Below are positions 1 to 7,610 of a stretch of DNA of 15,317 nucleotides, one piece after another. Positions within the stretch are counted from its first letter, which is position 1. Each line of letters begins with the position of its first letter. Source of the DNA: JAPLKX01 sp035530195 (GTDB lineage: Bacteria > Hydrogenedentota > Hydrogenedentia > Hydrogenedentales > SLHB01); contig DATKVG010000168.1 in assembly GCA_035530195.1 (NCBI GenBank), positions 1-15,317 on the forward strand, read 5' to 3'. The position numbers and the translations under genes were made by a program. The notes under the pieces are model-generated. The model saw nothing but the letters and a program-made list of their open reading frames with translations. It did not search any database and had not been told where the DNA came from.

Positions 1-1
1 T

Positions 2-472
2 TCGGAGCAACGCGTGTACGAAGATATTCGCGCGATGTGGCGCTTCTTGGTCGAGCAGAAGAAAGTGGCTCCGGAACGCATTGTGATTTGGGGGCGTTCC
101 GTAGGCGGCGGCGCGGCCTCGCAGCTTGCGTCCGAGGTAGAACCCGGCGCGATTGTTCTGGAAAGCACCTTCTCTTCGGCCGTGAATCTTGCCAGCGAGG
201 TATACTCTATTCTGCCGGTGCGCCTGCTTATGAAGCACCGTTTCGAGAACATCAAGAAAGTGCCGTTGTTCAAAGCCCCCTTGATGGTCATCCATAGCAG
301 GAGCGACACGCTTATTCCTCAACACCATGGCAAGGCGTTGTTCGACGCGGCTCATGAGCCCAGGCAATTCGTCGAGACGCGTGGCGATCATAACGACGCC
401 CTTTTCGCGTCGTGGGACACCTACAAGAAGGCCCTGAACGAATTCCTTGGATCGCTGTTTCCAATGCCGTGA
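2..472 (+). CDS. alpha/beta hydrolase, C-terminal part (5' end outside window)
   Basis: The reading frame is open from the window edge, so this is the last 156 codons of a longer gene; the GTG at 14 is probably internal. It has the alpha/beta hydrolase pattern: a nucleophile elbow G-R-S-V-G-G-G with the serine codon at 98-100, then HSRSDTLIP carrying the likely catalytic aspartate, and RGDHND near the end with the likely histidine. This order (Ser, Asp, His) and the sequence style fit the BEM46/ABHD13-like or serine-aminopeptidase-type hydrolases. The substrate cannot be told. It ends 10 nt before the next gene on the same strand, so the two may be co-transcribed. No lid domain or membrane segment is visible in the part present. 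Confidence 0.85.
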   Translation, partial: SEQRVYEDIRAMWRFLVEQKKVAPERIVIWGRSVGGGAASQLASEVEPGAIVLESTFSSAVNLASEVYSILPVRLLMKHRFENIKKVPLFKAPLMVIHSRSDTLIPQHHGKALFDAAHEPRQFVETRGDHNDALFASWDTYKKALNEFLGSLFPMP

Positions 473-482
473 AAGACAAAGT

Positions 483-1475
483 ATGATGCCGAGGACGATT
501 GTTACAAAGAACATCGAATGCGCCTGTGACGGGCGCATTGGGTTGAACTTTACCAGCGAGGGGCGGATCGACGATTTTGTGGGGGTGGGGTGCGAGCATG
601 GCATCGAGACGAAGGTGTGGGTCGAGGGGGACACGGAGTATTCGACGGATATTTGGGGCAACGTGTGGCACCGGCTGGTCCACATGTCGCAAGGGGGCGA
701 GGTGTTCAAGCCGATTATCGAAGACTGGCGGCGCGACCTGGACCGCGTCACGCTGCCCGATTTGGATAACCCGGCGTGCTACGCGCAGGCCCGGGCGCTG
801 GCGGCTTCGGATACGGACCGGTTTCGCGTGGGCTGGATGCCGGGCTGGCCGTTCGCGATCTGCCGCTACATGCGGAAGATGGAGGTGTACTTTACGGATC
901 TTCTCGCCGAGCGGGACCATCTCGATGTGCTCCACGACCGCGTGACGGCGCTGCTCGAACGCGTCATCGGCCGCTACGGCGAGGCGGGGATGGACGCCGT
1001 TATGTTTTGCGAAGACCTGGGCACGCAGGACCGCGTCCTGATCGGTCCGCCGATGTGGCGCGCGGTGTTCCGTCCGCTCTACGAACGCCTGACGAGCCGG
1101 GCGCATCAATACGGAATGAAAGTGATCCAGCATTCGTGCGGTTACAACTGGGATCTGATTGACGACTTGTGTGACGCGGGGATAGACTGTCTGCAATTCG
1201 ATCAGCCCGCGGTCTATGACCTTCCGGCGCTGGCCAAAAAATTGCGGAAACACCGCGTCGGTTTTTTCGCGCCGTGCGATATCCAACGTGTGTTACCGAC
1301 CGGCGACCGCGCGTTGATCGAGCGCGAAACGGAACGGCTTGTGAAAACGTTCCACGGCGGATTCATTGCGAAGAACTACGGCGACCTGCACGGGATCGGC
1401 GTCGAGCCCGAATGGGACCAGTGGGCCTACGAGACCTTCGTGCGCGTGGGTGCGCCGGATGGGCTGGATAGATGA
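483..1475 (+). CDS. uroporphyrinogen decarboxylase (URO-D) family protein
   Basis: This 330-residue protein has the length and C-terminal pattern of the URO-D superfamily, which includes heme-pathway HemE and the corrinoid methyltransferases MtaA/CmuA. Near residue 217 there is QHSCG, giving an H-x-C pair like the zinc ligands of the MtaA-type enzymes. It is followed by DLCDAGIDCLQFDQP, typical of the strand-helix pattern late in the TIM barrel, then by FFAPCDIQRVLPTG. The H-x-C motif argues for a methyltransferase-like rather than a HemE role, but this is inference. Two adjacent ATGs (483 and 486) are possible starts; the one chosen lies 10 nt after the hydrolase stop. The Shine-Dalgarno match is weak, so translation may be coupled to the upstream gene. 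Confidence 0.8.
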   Translation: MMPRTIVTKNIECACDGRIGLNFTSEGRIDDFVGVGCEHGIETKVWVEGDTEYSTDIWGNVWHRLVHMSQGGEVFKPIIEDWRRDLDRVTLPDLDNPACYAQARALAASDTDRFRVGWMPGWPFAICRYMRKMEVYFTDLLAERDHLDVLHDRVTALLERVIGRYGEAGMDAVMFCEDLGTQDRVLIGPPMWRAVFRPLYERLTSRAHQYGMKVIQHSCGYNWDLIDDLCDAGIDCLQFDQPAVYDLPALAKKLRKHRVGFFAPCDIQRVLPTGDRALIERETERLVKTFHGGFIAKNYGDLHGIGVEPEWDQWAYETFVRVGAPDGLDR

Positions 1476-1503
1476 TACAATGGGACGTCCAAGAATAGGG
1501 AGG
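1476..1503 (+). promoter_or_regulatory. possible -10 box and strong ribosome binding site for the sialidase gene
   Basis: A TACAAT hexamer at 1476-1481 directly follows the URO-D stop, and a GGGAGG Shine-Dalgarno sequence at 1498-1503 sits 6 nt before the ATG at 1510. The ribosome binding site is clear and fixes the start. The -10 assignment is weak because no good -35 box is seen upstream. The gene could equally be read from the URO-D transcript. Confidence 0.4.
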
Positions 1504-1509
1504 TACGAC

Positions 1510-3108
1510 ATGGAAACGCGAATGATCCTGGGTGTGCTGGTTTTTGCATTGGTCTCGGTGTTTGGAGTCTCCGCGCGCGCGGAAGAAACGGCGCTGGACC
1601 TGTCTGCGGCCGACGCCGACGGCGATTGGGTTTTCTCCGGCGGCAACGGGAAGATCGAAGACGGGGCGCTGGTCCTCGATGGGCGGCAGGAAGCGGCCCG
1701 GGCTTTCTTCCTGCCTTCCGAATGGGGCGACGTTTCGCTGAAGGCTCGGTTCCGTGTCGAGCCGGCCGATCAGGGCGTGTTGTGTTGCGGACTCGTCGTG
1801 CGCGCCAAGGACGCCGCCAACTATTACTACGTCCATTACGATCGCGCCCAGGCCATTCTGTGCCGTTCCGACAACAACAACTCGTGGGTCGAGATCAAAC
1901 GGGTGGGCGATCTGGACAAACCGGCGGGGAACTGGCATGAAGCCGCGTTGCAGTGCGAGGATAATACGCTCCGCGTGTCCTTGAACGGCGCATTGCTCTA
2001 CGAAGCGCAGGACGCCACGCTCGATCGCGGCCGCATCGGCTTCTACGCAAGCCAGGGCCTGGTCCACGTGAAAGACATCGTGGTGAGCGGCGAAGCGGCT
2101 GAGGCGGCTTCGGAATTCCGCGTACCGCCGCCGCAATTCGTACACGTCTGCACCGACGCCGGGGCTGGCGGCTACGAGGCGTTCCCGGATGTCTGCCGCC
2201 TCGCGGACGGCCGCCTGATGTGCGTGTTTTACGCGGGCTACGGGCACGTAGCGCTGCCCAACGAACAACTGCCCAAGGGCGGCCGCGTCTCGTATTGCCT
2301 CTCGGCGGACGAAGGCCGGACCTGGAGCGAGGCCAAGACCCTCTACGATGGCCCCGACGACGACCGCGATCCCTCGATTGCGCAACTCAAAAGCGGTCGC
2401 ATCATCTGCAATTTCTTCTCGCTTCGGAAGAAAGAAGGCGGCAGTCCCCCCTGGGACGGTCTCGGCTCGTGGATGGTCAAGTCGGACGATGGTGGCAAGA
2501 CGTGGTCCGCGCCGCAACGGATTGCCGACGATTACTATTGCAGCGCGCCGGTGCGGCAGTTATCGGACGGGCGATTGATCCTCGGCGTGTACGCGGAACG
2601 CGACGGCCAAGGTTGGGGCGCGGTCACGCTGTCGGAAGACGACGGCGACACGTGGGGCCCGGTGATTGACATCGACAACGGCGGAATGCCGCTCGACGCC
2701 GAAACGGATATCATCGAGTTGAAAGACGGCTCGTTGTACGCGGCTGAACGCGGCCGCGGCGAGACCATGGCGTGGTCGGTCTCGAAAGACGGCGGCAAGA
2801 CCTGGAGCGTCTCGGTCCCCTTCGGATTCCCGGGCCACTGCCCCTATCTCCACCGCGCGCCTGGCGACATCATCCTGATGGCGCACCGCCTGCCCGCAAC
2901 CAGCCTGCATTACAGTCTCGATGAGTGCGCCACGTGGAGCGAGAACGTGCCCGTAGACGATGTCGGCGGGGCGTACCCCTCAATGGTGACTCTGAAAGAC
3001 GGAACGACGCTGATCGTATACTACGAAGAAGGCGACGGATCGAGCATCCGCGCAAAACGGTTCCGGGCGACGCGCACGGGGATTCAGTGGATACCCGTCG
3101 CTAAATAG
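1510..3108 (+). CDS. secreted sialidase-like protein with N-terminal LamG/DUF1080-like domain and five Asp-boxes
   Basis: A 532-residue protein with a signal peptide (hydrophobic stretch in residues 5-20, cleavage likely after SARA at about 22). Residues about 25-195 look like a concanavalin-A/DUF1080-type beta-sandwich (GDWVFSGGNGKIEDG near its start, a form seen in glycan-active exported proteins). The rest is a sialidase beta-propeller: Asp-boxes of form S-x-D-x-G-x-T-W begin at residues about 265 (SADEGRTW), 325 (SDDGGKTW), 375 (SEDDGDTW), 425 (SKDGGKTW) and 469 (SLDECATW, degenerate), spaced 44-60 residues apart. Asp-boxes are structural, so real sialidase activity is not shown; a clear FRIP motif was not found. 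The likely role is binding or cleaving glycans outside the cytoplasm. It ends within the 3' end of the convergent aldolase gene (8-bp overlap). Confidence 0.88.
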   Translation: METRMILGVLVFALVSVFGVSARAEETALDLSAADADGDWVFSGGNGKIEDGALVLDGRQEAARAFFLPSEWGDVSLKARFRVEPADQGVLCCGLVVRAKDAANYYYVHYDRAQAILCRSDNNNSWVEIKRVGDLDKPAGNWHEAALQCEDNTLRVSLNGALLYEAQDATLDRGRIGFYASQGLVHVKDIVVSGEAAEAASEFRVPPPQFVHVCTDAGAGGYEAFPDVCRLADGRLMCVFYAGYGHVALPNEQLPKGGRVSYCLSADEGRTWSEAKTLYDGPDDDRDPSIAQLKSGRIICNFFSLRKKEGGSPPWDGLGSWMVKSDDGGKTWSAPQRIADDYYCSAPVRQLSDGRLILGVYAERDGQGWGAVTLSEDDGDTWGPVIDIDNGGMPLDAETDIIELKDGSLYAAERGRGETMAWSVSKDGGKTWSVSVPFGFPGHCPYLHRAPGDIILMAHRLPATSLHYSLDECATWSENVPVDDVGGAYPSMVTLKDGTTLIVYYEEGDGSSIRAKRFRATRTGIQWIPVAK

Positions 3109-3961
3109 CGTCCTCTGTGCAGGGCTTGCCGAGCTGGCCGGCGGCGCCAGCGCCGCCTGAGTGGGGCTCGGCGTTCCCAGGAGCGTCGCCCAGCGCGTTC
3201 CTGAAGGTGTTGAGGTCCGCGGTTAGTCCGTCGCGGCAAACGAAATAGTCGCTGCTGTGGAGGATGAGATTGGCGCCTTCTTGCGCCCAGCGGATCTCGT
3301 GTTCGATGCCGAATGAGAAATGGAGGCCGACGCCGACGTTTTTCGCGCGGGCCTTCCGGATGATGGTGCTGATCGCTTCGTTAAACTTTGGATGGCCGTA
3401 ATCTTCCGGGATACCGAGGTTGAGCGAGAGGTCGTGCGGCCCGATGAGCAGCGCGTCGATATCCGGTACGTCGAGGATGTCGTCCAAGGCTTCGAGCGCT
3501 GGAATGCTTTCGATATTCACGATCATCAGCCGTCCCGCGTTCATCTCGGCGAGGTAGTCGGCCAATTCGTCCTCCAAGACTTCTCGGCCTTCGAGCATAC
3601 GCTCGAGCCGGCGGCCCTTGAGCGGCCGGAACTTGACCGCTCCGCGGAGCTCGCGGACCTGCTCGACGGACTCGACGTACGGCGCAATCACCCCGGCCGC
3701 GCCGCCGTCGAGCGCCATGCACGCGAGGTACGGATCGGGCTTCGGAATGCGGACCAGCGGCGCGAGGTTCAGCCCCGCGTAGGCTTGGCACATCCACGAG
3801 AGCTGGTCGCGCTGCAACGGGATGTGTTCGGTATCCAGAAAGACGAAATCCAGACCTAAGCCCGCAATCATGCCGGGCCAGCGCGGCGAAGGCGATACAA
3901 TACAGGTTCCATAAACCCGGCGCCCGCGCCGAAGCGCGGCCGATAACTCGATGCCGTTCAT
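3101..3961 (-). CDS. HpcH/HpaI aldolase family protein
   Basis: This 286-residue protein is a class II (metal-dependent) pyruvate-type aldolase of the HpcH/HpaI/RhmA family, which cleaves or forms 2-keto-3-deoxy sugar acids and related 4-hydroxy-2-oxo acids. Visible signatures: FLDTEH with His46 as likely catalytic base, PLVRIP with Arg71 (pyruvate carboxylate binding), AAGVIAPYV, and the metal ligands Glu151 (NIESIPALEALDDIL) and Asp177 (IGPHDLS). Substrate cannot be assigned. The start ATG is preceded by AAAGGA about 9 nt upstream. Residues about 258-286 are a Gly/Ala/Pro-rich tail longer than in most members, and part of it (about 266-276) is encoded by a GC-rich palindrome seen again at 7006-7037. 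The gene converges on the sialidase gene, so shared sugar catabolism is possible. Confidence 0.9.
   Translation of the reverse strand: MNGIELSAALRRGRRVYGTCIVSPSPRWPGMIAGLGLDFVFLDTEHIPLQRDQLSWMCQAYAGLNLAPLVRIPKPDPYLACMALDGGAAGVIAPYVESVEQVRELRGAVKFRPLKGRRLERMLEGREVLEDELADYLAEMNAGRLMIVNIESIPALEALDDILDVPDIDALLIGPHDLSLNLGIPEDYGHPKFNEAISTIIRKARAKNVGVGLHFSFGIEHEIRWAQEGANLILHSSDYFVCRDGLTADLNTFRNALGDAPGNAEPHSGGAGAAGQLGKPCTEDAI
3136..3164. repeat. dispersed GC-rich palindrome, copy 1
   Basis: GGCGGCG (3140-3146) and CGCCGCC (3151-3157) form a 7-bp hairpin. The surrounding 29 nt begin GGCCGGCGG and end CCGCCTGAGTGG, as does the segment 7006-7037. It lies inside the 3' end of the aldolase gene. Confidence 0.5.
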
Positions 3962-4008
3962 GTTGTCGATCCTTTCCGCGTTCGCGATCCTTGACGAAGG
4001 CCGGGGCT

Positions 4009-4037
4009 ATTGTAGCGCAATCGAAATTTTTATTCGA
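4009..4037 (-). promoter_or_regulatory. possible promoter for the aldolase gene
   Basis: On the minus strand GCTACAAT occurs with its TACAAT at 4014-4009, about 48 nt before the aldolase ATG. A good -35 box is not evident (candidate around 4032-4037). The same GCTACAAT octamer occurs on the plus strand at 4055-4062, suggesting a divergent promoter pair in an otherwise AT-richer intergenic stretch. Confidence 0.3.
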
Positions 4038-4062
4038 CGAGGCGGCGCGTTCCTGCTACAAT
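4033..4062 (+). promoter_or_regulatory. possible sigma-70-like promoter for the Ptb-Buk operon
   Basis: TTCGAC (4033-4038), an 18-nt spacer and TACAAT (4057-4062) make a plausible vegetative promoter upstream of the fused kinase gene. The transcript would include the large inverted repeat at 4077-4143 in its leader. Confidence 0.35.
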
Positions 4063-4076
4063 CCTGATCCAGGCGA

Positions 4077-4143
4077 GTTCGGAGTACCGCCTTTAGGCGG
4101 GAGATCGCGGAGAAGTACCTCGCCTGAAGGCGGTACTCCGAAC
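4077..4143. repeat. large imperfect inverted repeat in the intergenic leader
   Basis: Arms 4077-4099 and 4121-4143 are complementary over 23 positions: 17 bp perfect, then one T/G position (a wobble pair in RNA), then 5 bp perfect; the loop is 21 nt. Each arm also holds a smaller palindrome (CCGCCTTTAGGCGG at 4088-4101 in the left arm). This nested form is typical of REP/MITE-like dispersed repeats. It could act as a leader hairpin of the following operon, but no T-run follows, so it is not an intrinsic terminator. Confidence 0.75.
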
Positions 4144-4171
4144 CTTTCATCTCTATGAGAGGATGTACAGG

Positions 4172-6307
4172 ATGTCGGTCAACGGCGAACAGAGGGACGA
4201 ACACCGGCTCGAGTCGGTGGCGGACTTGCTCGAGGTGGCGGGCGGCCTGCCTCCGTCGACGGTGGTTGTGGCGGGCGGGGACCGGGTCGAGGATTTGCGC
4301 CTTGTCGAGTCGGCCCGCGACCATGGAATCGTTGACCGGGTGATTCTCGTTGGACAGCGGGATCCGATGGCTCGGGCGGTGGAAGAAGTCGGCATCGAGA
4401 TCCGTCCGGAAGATATTGTGGCCGCTGGGGACGATCATCAGGTGGCCGCGGCCACGGTCGGGCTCATCCGGGCCGGCGGCATCGACATCGTGCTGAAAGG
4501 CAACATTTCGACGCCTATCATCAACCGCCAGATGCTGGCGCTGGCCTCGCGGCCCACGGTCGGCCTCGCGACCATTTTCGATGCCGCGCCCATCGCCGGC
4601 GGCCGGCCCATGGTGCTGACCGATGCCGGGGTAACCACGGTGTGCAATTTCGGGCGGCTGGCCGGGCTGGTGCGCAACGCCGTGGACTTGGCGCACATCG
4701 TAATGAACATCCCCCGGCCCCGCGTCGCAATCTTATCGGCCAACGAGAAACAGATCGCGTCGTTGCCGTCCACGTGGCTCGGCGCCGAGTTGACGAAACG
4801 GGACTGGCCCGACGCGGTCGTCTACGGCCCGCTGTCGTTCGATCTCGCCACGGACCCGCGATCGGTGGCGACCAAAGGCTTGCCCGATATACCCGCCGCG
4901 CATGAAGTCGCCGGCCAGGCGGACGTGCTCGTCTGCCCGGGCATCGACGCGGCCAACATCCTTTACAAGACTATTACCGCCATGATCAAGTACGGTCAGG
5001 CGTCGCTCGCGGGCATTACGGTCGGGTTTCCCGTGCCGTACATCATCCTCTCGCGAGCCGATACACTGGCGACGCGCCTCGAATCCGTTGCCCTGTGCAG
5101 CATCTACGCGCATAAGGATCCGGCCCGGCATGCCGCTGCCTCGAAACCGGTTGCGCCCTCGGCTGTCAAACCCTCCCGCGTCTTCGTGATCAACCCCGGG
5201 TCCACGTCGGTCAAGATAGCGCTCTACGAAGACGACCGGTGCGCCGAGGAAACCGAAATCCCGCGCGTGGCCGCGAGCGCGAACACGCCCGCCGAACGCC
5301 GACGCCAAGTCGAAGATCTGACGCGACTCGTTCGCGATGTCTTCGACCAGTGGGGCCAGGACCACGTGGACGCCGTGGCGGCACGCGGCGGTCTCCTACC
5401 CCGACCGGACGGCAAGCTGCCAGGTGGCGTGTACGTGGTCGCGGAGCGGCGCGCCGGGAAGATTATCGTGGAAGAAGAGATTGTCGCCGCCATGCTGGAC
5501 TATCCGGAGAAGGACCACGCCAGCAACCTGGCCATCCCGATTGCGGCGGCGCTGGCGCGGCAATTGGAAGTGCCCGCGTTTGCCGTGGACCCGGTCGCGG
5601 TGGACGAATTCAGCCCGGAAGCCGAGATCTCGGGGTACGCGCCGCTCACCCGCCGGAGCACGGCCCACGCCTTGAGCGTACGCGCGGCCGCGCGCCGCGC
5701 CGCCGAACAAATTGGCCGGCCGATGGAGGATATGAAGCTGGTCGTGGCCCACCTCGGCGGCGGCATCACCGTGGCCGCGGTGGACCGCGGCAAGATCGTC
5801 GATAACAACATCGCGTTGCTCGGCGGCGGGCCGTTCACGCCGCAGCGCGCCGGGCAACTACCGCTCGAGGGACTCATTGACCTGTGCTACTCGGGCCGTT
5901 TCACCCGCGATGAATTGGTCGAGGAGCTGACCAAACGCGGTGGACTCGAATCGTACCTTGGCGAACATCGCATGGAGATAATTGAGAAACGGATCGCGGA
6001 CGGCGATGAGCGCGCGCGCCTCGTCGTGGACGCGATGATTTACCAGGTGGCCAAGGAGATCGGCGCGATGTTCGCGGCGGTCGGTTGCGACGTCGAGGCG
6101 ATTGTGTTGACCGGCGGACTGGTCCGGAGCCACCGCGTGCGGGGCCTGCTTAGGCGGCGCGTCGAGCGTTTGGCGCCGGTGATGGTGTTCGAGGGATCGC
6201 TGGAAATGGCGGCGCTGGCCTCGGGCGCGATCGAGGTCTTATCCGGCCGCGCGAATCCGCACCGTTACCGCTTGCCCGAGGGGCTTGCAAAAAAAGAAAG
6301 GACGTAG
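4172..6307 (+). CDS. fused phosphate butyryltransferase - butyrate kinase (Ptb-Buk)
   Basis: One uninterrupted 711-residue frame carries two enzymes that are usually separate. Residues 1 to about 312 match the phosphate acetyl/butyryltransferase family (e.g. VLKGNISTPIINRQML, then VLTDAGV and the C-terminal SRADTLATRLESVAL). A linker of about 22 residues rich in Ala, Lys and Pro (313-334) leads to a butyrate/acetate kinase domain: NPGSTSVK at about 341 (phosphate loop), HLGGGI at about 527 and a late LTGGLVRS. Together they would convert butyryl-CoA, or another short or branched acyl-CoA, to acyl phosphate and then to acid plus ATP, or the reverse. The ATG at 4172 is preferred over 4163 because AGAGGA lies about 8 nt upstream of it. 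The next gene starts 4 nt after the stop. Confidence 0.9.
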   Translation: MSVNGEQRDEHRLESVADLLEVAGGLPPSTVVVAGGDRVEDLRLVESARDHGIVDRVILVGQRDPMARAVEEVGIEIRPEDIVAAGDDHQVAAATVGLIRAGGIDIVLKGNISTPIINRQMLALASRPTVGLATIFDAAPIAGGRPMVLTDAGVTTVCNFGRLAGLVRNAVDLAHIVMNIPRPRVAILSANEKQIASLPSTWLGAELTKRDWPDAVVYGPLSFDLATDPRSVATKGLPDIPAAHEVAGQADVLVCPGIDAANILYKTITAMIKYGQASLAGITVGFPVPYIILSRADTLATRLESVALCSIYAHKDPARHAAASKPVAPSAVKPSRVFVINPGSTSVKIALYEDDRCAEETEIPRVAASANTPAERRRQVEDLTRLVRDVFDQWGQDHVDAVAARGGLLPRPDGKLPGGVYVVAERRAGKIIVEEEIVAAMLDYPEKDHASNLAIPIAAALARQLEVPAFAVDPVAVDEFSPEAEISGYAPLTRRSTAHALSVRAAARRAAEQIGRPMEDMKLVVAHLGGGITVAAVDRGKIVDNNIALLGGGPFTPQRAGQLPLEGLIDLCYSGRFTRDELVEELTKRGGLESYLGEHRMEIIEKRIADGDERARLVVDAMIYQVAKEIGAMFAAVGCDVEAIVLTGGLVRSHRVRGLLRRRVERLAPVMVFEGSLEMAALASGAIEVLSGRANPHRYRLPEGLAKKERT

Positions 6308-6311
6308 CAGC

Positions 6312-6797
6312 ATGGCTGAAAACGAGAAATCACACTGGGTGTTCCGCTCGCACGTGATGGACCGCGCCGGGGCGCTGACCAGTATCGCATCGGCCTTCAG
6401 CAACGAGGGCATCAGCATCGACACGGTCGTCGGGCACGGGTTCGAGGAGCAGGCCGGCGTCGACGGCAGTGTCGTGATCACGTTCTGTTGCACTGAGGAA
6501 GAGAAAGACATCATGGTCCGCAAGATCAAGCGTCTGACCAAGGTGATCCAACTCGAAGAACACCGCTACAACTCGCAGAAATTGCGCAAATCCGTCATCA
6601 TTCTCAGCACCCGGCCCCTGAAACCGGCCGACGTAGCGGGCGAGGAATCTTTCCTGACGTGCGAACCTGTGCACAACGACGCCACCGGCTGGACCTATTT
6701 CCTAGCGGGCTCGCCCAGCGAACTCGACCCCATACTTGAGCGCCTCGAAACTTCCGGCGTAGTCAAAGACATCGTATATTCCATCGTGGGCCTGTAA
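6312..6797 (+). CDS. ACT-domain protein resembling the acetolactate synthase small subunit (IlvN/IlvH)
   Basis: A 161-residue protein. Residues about 9-85 form an ACT domain of the acetolactate synthase regulatory-subunit type (RAGALTSIASAFSNEGISIDTVV, then IKRLTKVIQLEEH, equivalent to the K-L-x-x-V-x-x-V end of IlvN). ACT domains bind amino acids such as valine and regulate partner enzymes. Residues 90-161 are less characteristic. No catalytic large subunit gene is next to it; instead it sits 4 nt after the Ptb-Buk gene in an apparent operon, which hints at amino-acid control of a branched-chain acyl-CoA route (inference). The ATG at 6312 has AAAGGA about 9 nt upstream; an in-frame ATG at 6285 lies inside the kinase gene and is less likely. 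Confidence 0.75.
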   Translation: MAENEKSHWVFRSHVMDRAGALTSIASAFSNEGISIDTVVGHGFEEQAGVDGSVVITFCCTEEEKDIMVRKIKRLTKVIQLEEHRYNSQKLRKSVIILSTRPLKPADVAGEESFLTCEPVHNDATGWTYFLAGSPSELDPILERLETSGVVKDIVYSIVGL

Positions 6798-7170
6798 AGG
6801 AACAGCCGAGGGAACGAGGAAGACATCTTGACATGCGAGGGGAAAAGGTGTATACCGGTCCATAGGTTTGGGTTTTCACGGATATCGTAGTATCGGAGAA
6901 TCGGCCAATTTTAGCAGTTTGCCGAGTGCAACAGAGCCAGGCGGCGGAGAAGTAAACCGTTGCCAGGGACAGTGTCAACGATGATTGGCACGAAGTCGGC
7001 ACGCAGGCCGGCGGGGTCACGCCCCCCGCCTGAGTGGCGGGCAATGATTCCCCGCCATCTCATCCGCAGGGGATTGACCGTTTCTGCGTGGGGCTTCCGA
7101 GGGGCGGACGCTACTTTCCAATCACGCCGCACTGATTCCCGAATTATCTCCACTGAGACCCGTGGCTGCA
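6798..7170. other. intergenic region without a convincing gene
   Basis: No frame here has a good start signal or recognisable protein. At 6810-6835 the sequence gggaacgaggaagac followed by atcttgacatg closely copies the leader and ATG context of the DGR target gene (8422-8456, where 9 nt are inserted between the two parts). The ATG at 6833 would give only a 10-residue peptide. A GC-rich palindrome lies at 7006-7037. Confidence 0.5.
7006..7037. repeat. dispersed GC-rich palindrome, copy 2
   Basis: GGCGGGG (7010-7016) pairs with CCCCGCC (7024-7030). The flanks (GGCCGGCGG at the left end, CCGCCTGAGTGG at the right) match the copy at 3136-3164 in the aldolase gene. Confidence 0.5.
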
Positions 7171-7482
7171 CGACGGGGATCCAGCATGACTTCCCGGATT
7201 TCAGCCTCGGTACGACGGGGCTCCGGCACGATCGCCGGGATTTCAGGCATGACACGACGGGGCTCCCGCATGATCGTCGGGATTTCCGCCTTGACACGAC
7301 GGGGATCCGGCACGAGCTCCAGGGGTTCCGGCACGATCAGCGGGATCTCCGGCACGACACGACGGGGCTCCGGCATGGGCTCCGGGATTTCCGGCATGGC
7401 ACGGCGGGGTTCCGGCATGGGCTCCGGGATTTCCGCCATGACACGGCTGAACCCCGGCATGATCTCCGGGAAACCCGGCTGA
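7171..7482. repeat. 42-bp tandem repeat (minisatellite), about 7.5 units
   Basis: Units begin cgacgggg or a close variant at 7171, 7213, 7255, 7297, 7360, 7402 and 7444. All are 42 bp except the unit at 7297, which is 63 bp, and the last, which is partial. Inside each unit two similar 21-bp halves can be seen (GGxxTCCGGCA and GGGATTTCCGGCA types), so 63 equals one and a half units. The period is a multiple of three and frames on both strands stay open: a His/Arg/Asp-rich 14-residue repeat on +, a Pro/Glu/Arg-rich one on -. Neither open frame has a supported start, so coding is unproven. There are no unique spacers, so it is not a CRISPR array. Confidence 0.85.
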
Positions 7483-7526
7483 ATATCACGTAAGTGGTTG
7501 TGGATAAATGGGTTAGAAAGAAGCAG

Positions 7527-7554
7527 GGTGGGTGAAGCGATAGCGGAACCCACC
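7527..7554. repeat. short palindrome with GGTGGGT/ACCCACC arms
   Basis: GGTGGGT (7527-7533) and ACCCACC (7548-7554) form a 7-bp stem around a 14-nt loop, about 60 nt upstream of the next gene. The form resembles a palindrome dispersed in many bacterial genomes. No T-run follows, so it is not a standard terminator. Confidence 0.5.
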
Positions 7555-7610
7555 AAATTGGCGCAAGGACCGGTCCGAAATAGGGACCACAGAGAAAGGA
7601 GAACTTAGAA

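Noticed and set aside
1363..2517. Minus-strand frame of 384 codons antisense to the sialidase gene
   Set aside because: No motif and no start signal, while the plus strand encodes a signal peptide and Asp-boxes.
6833..6865. Ten-codon peptide after the duplicated leader
   Set aside because: Too short and without any conserved pattern; recorded only as part of the leader-copy observation.
7171..7482. CRISPR array
   Set aside because: Units are contiguous and all similar; there are no unique spacers and no cas genes.
7122..7556. Pro/Glu/Arg-rich repeat protein on the minus strand across the minisatellite
   Set aside because: The periodic frame follows from the 42-bp period; frames on the plus strand are open too and no start is supported on either strand.
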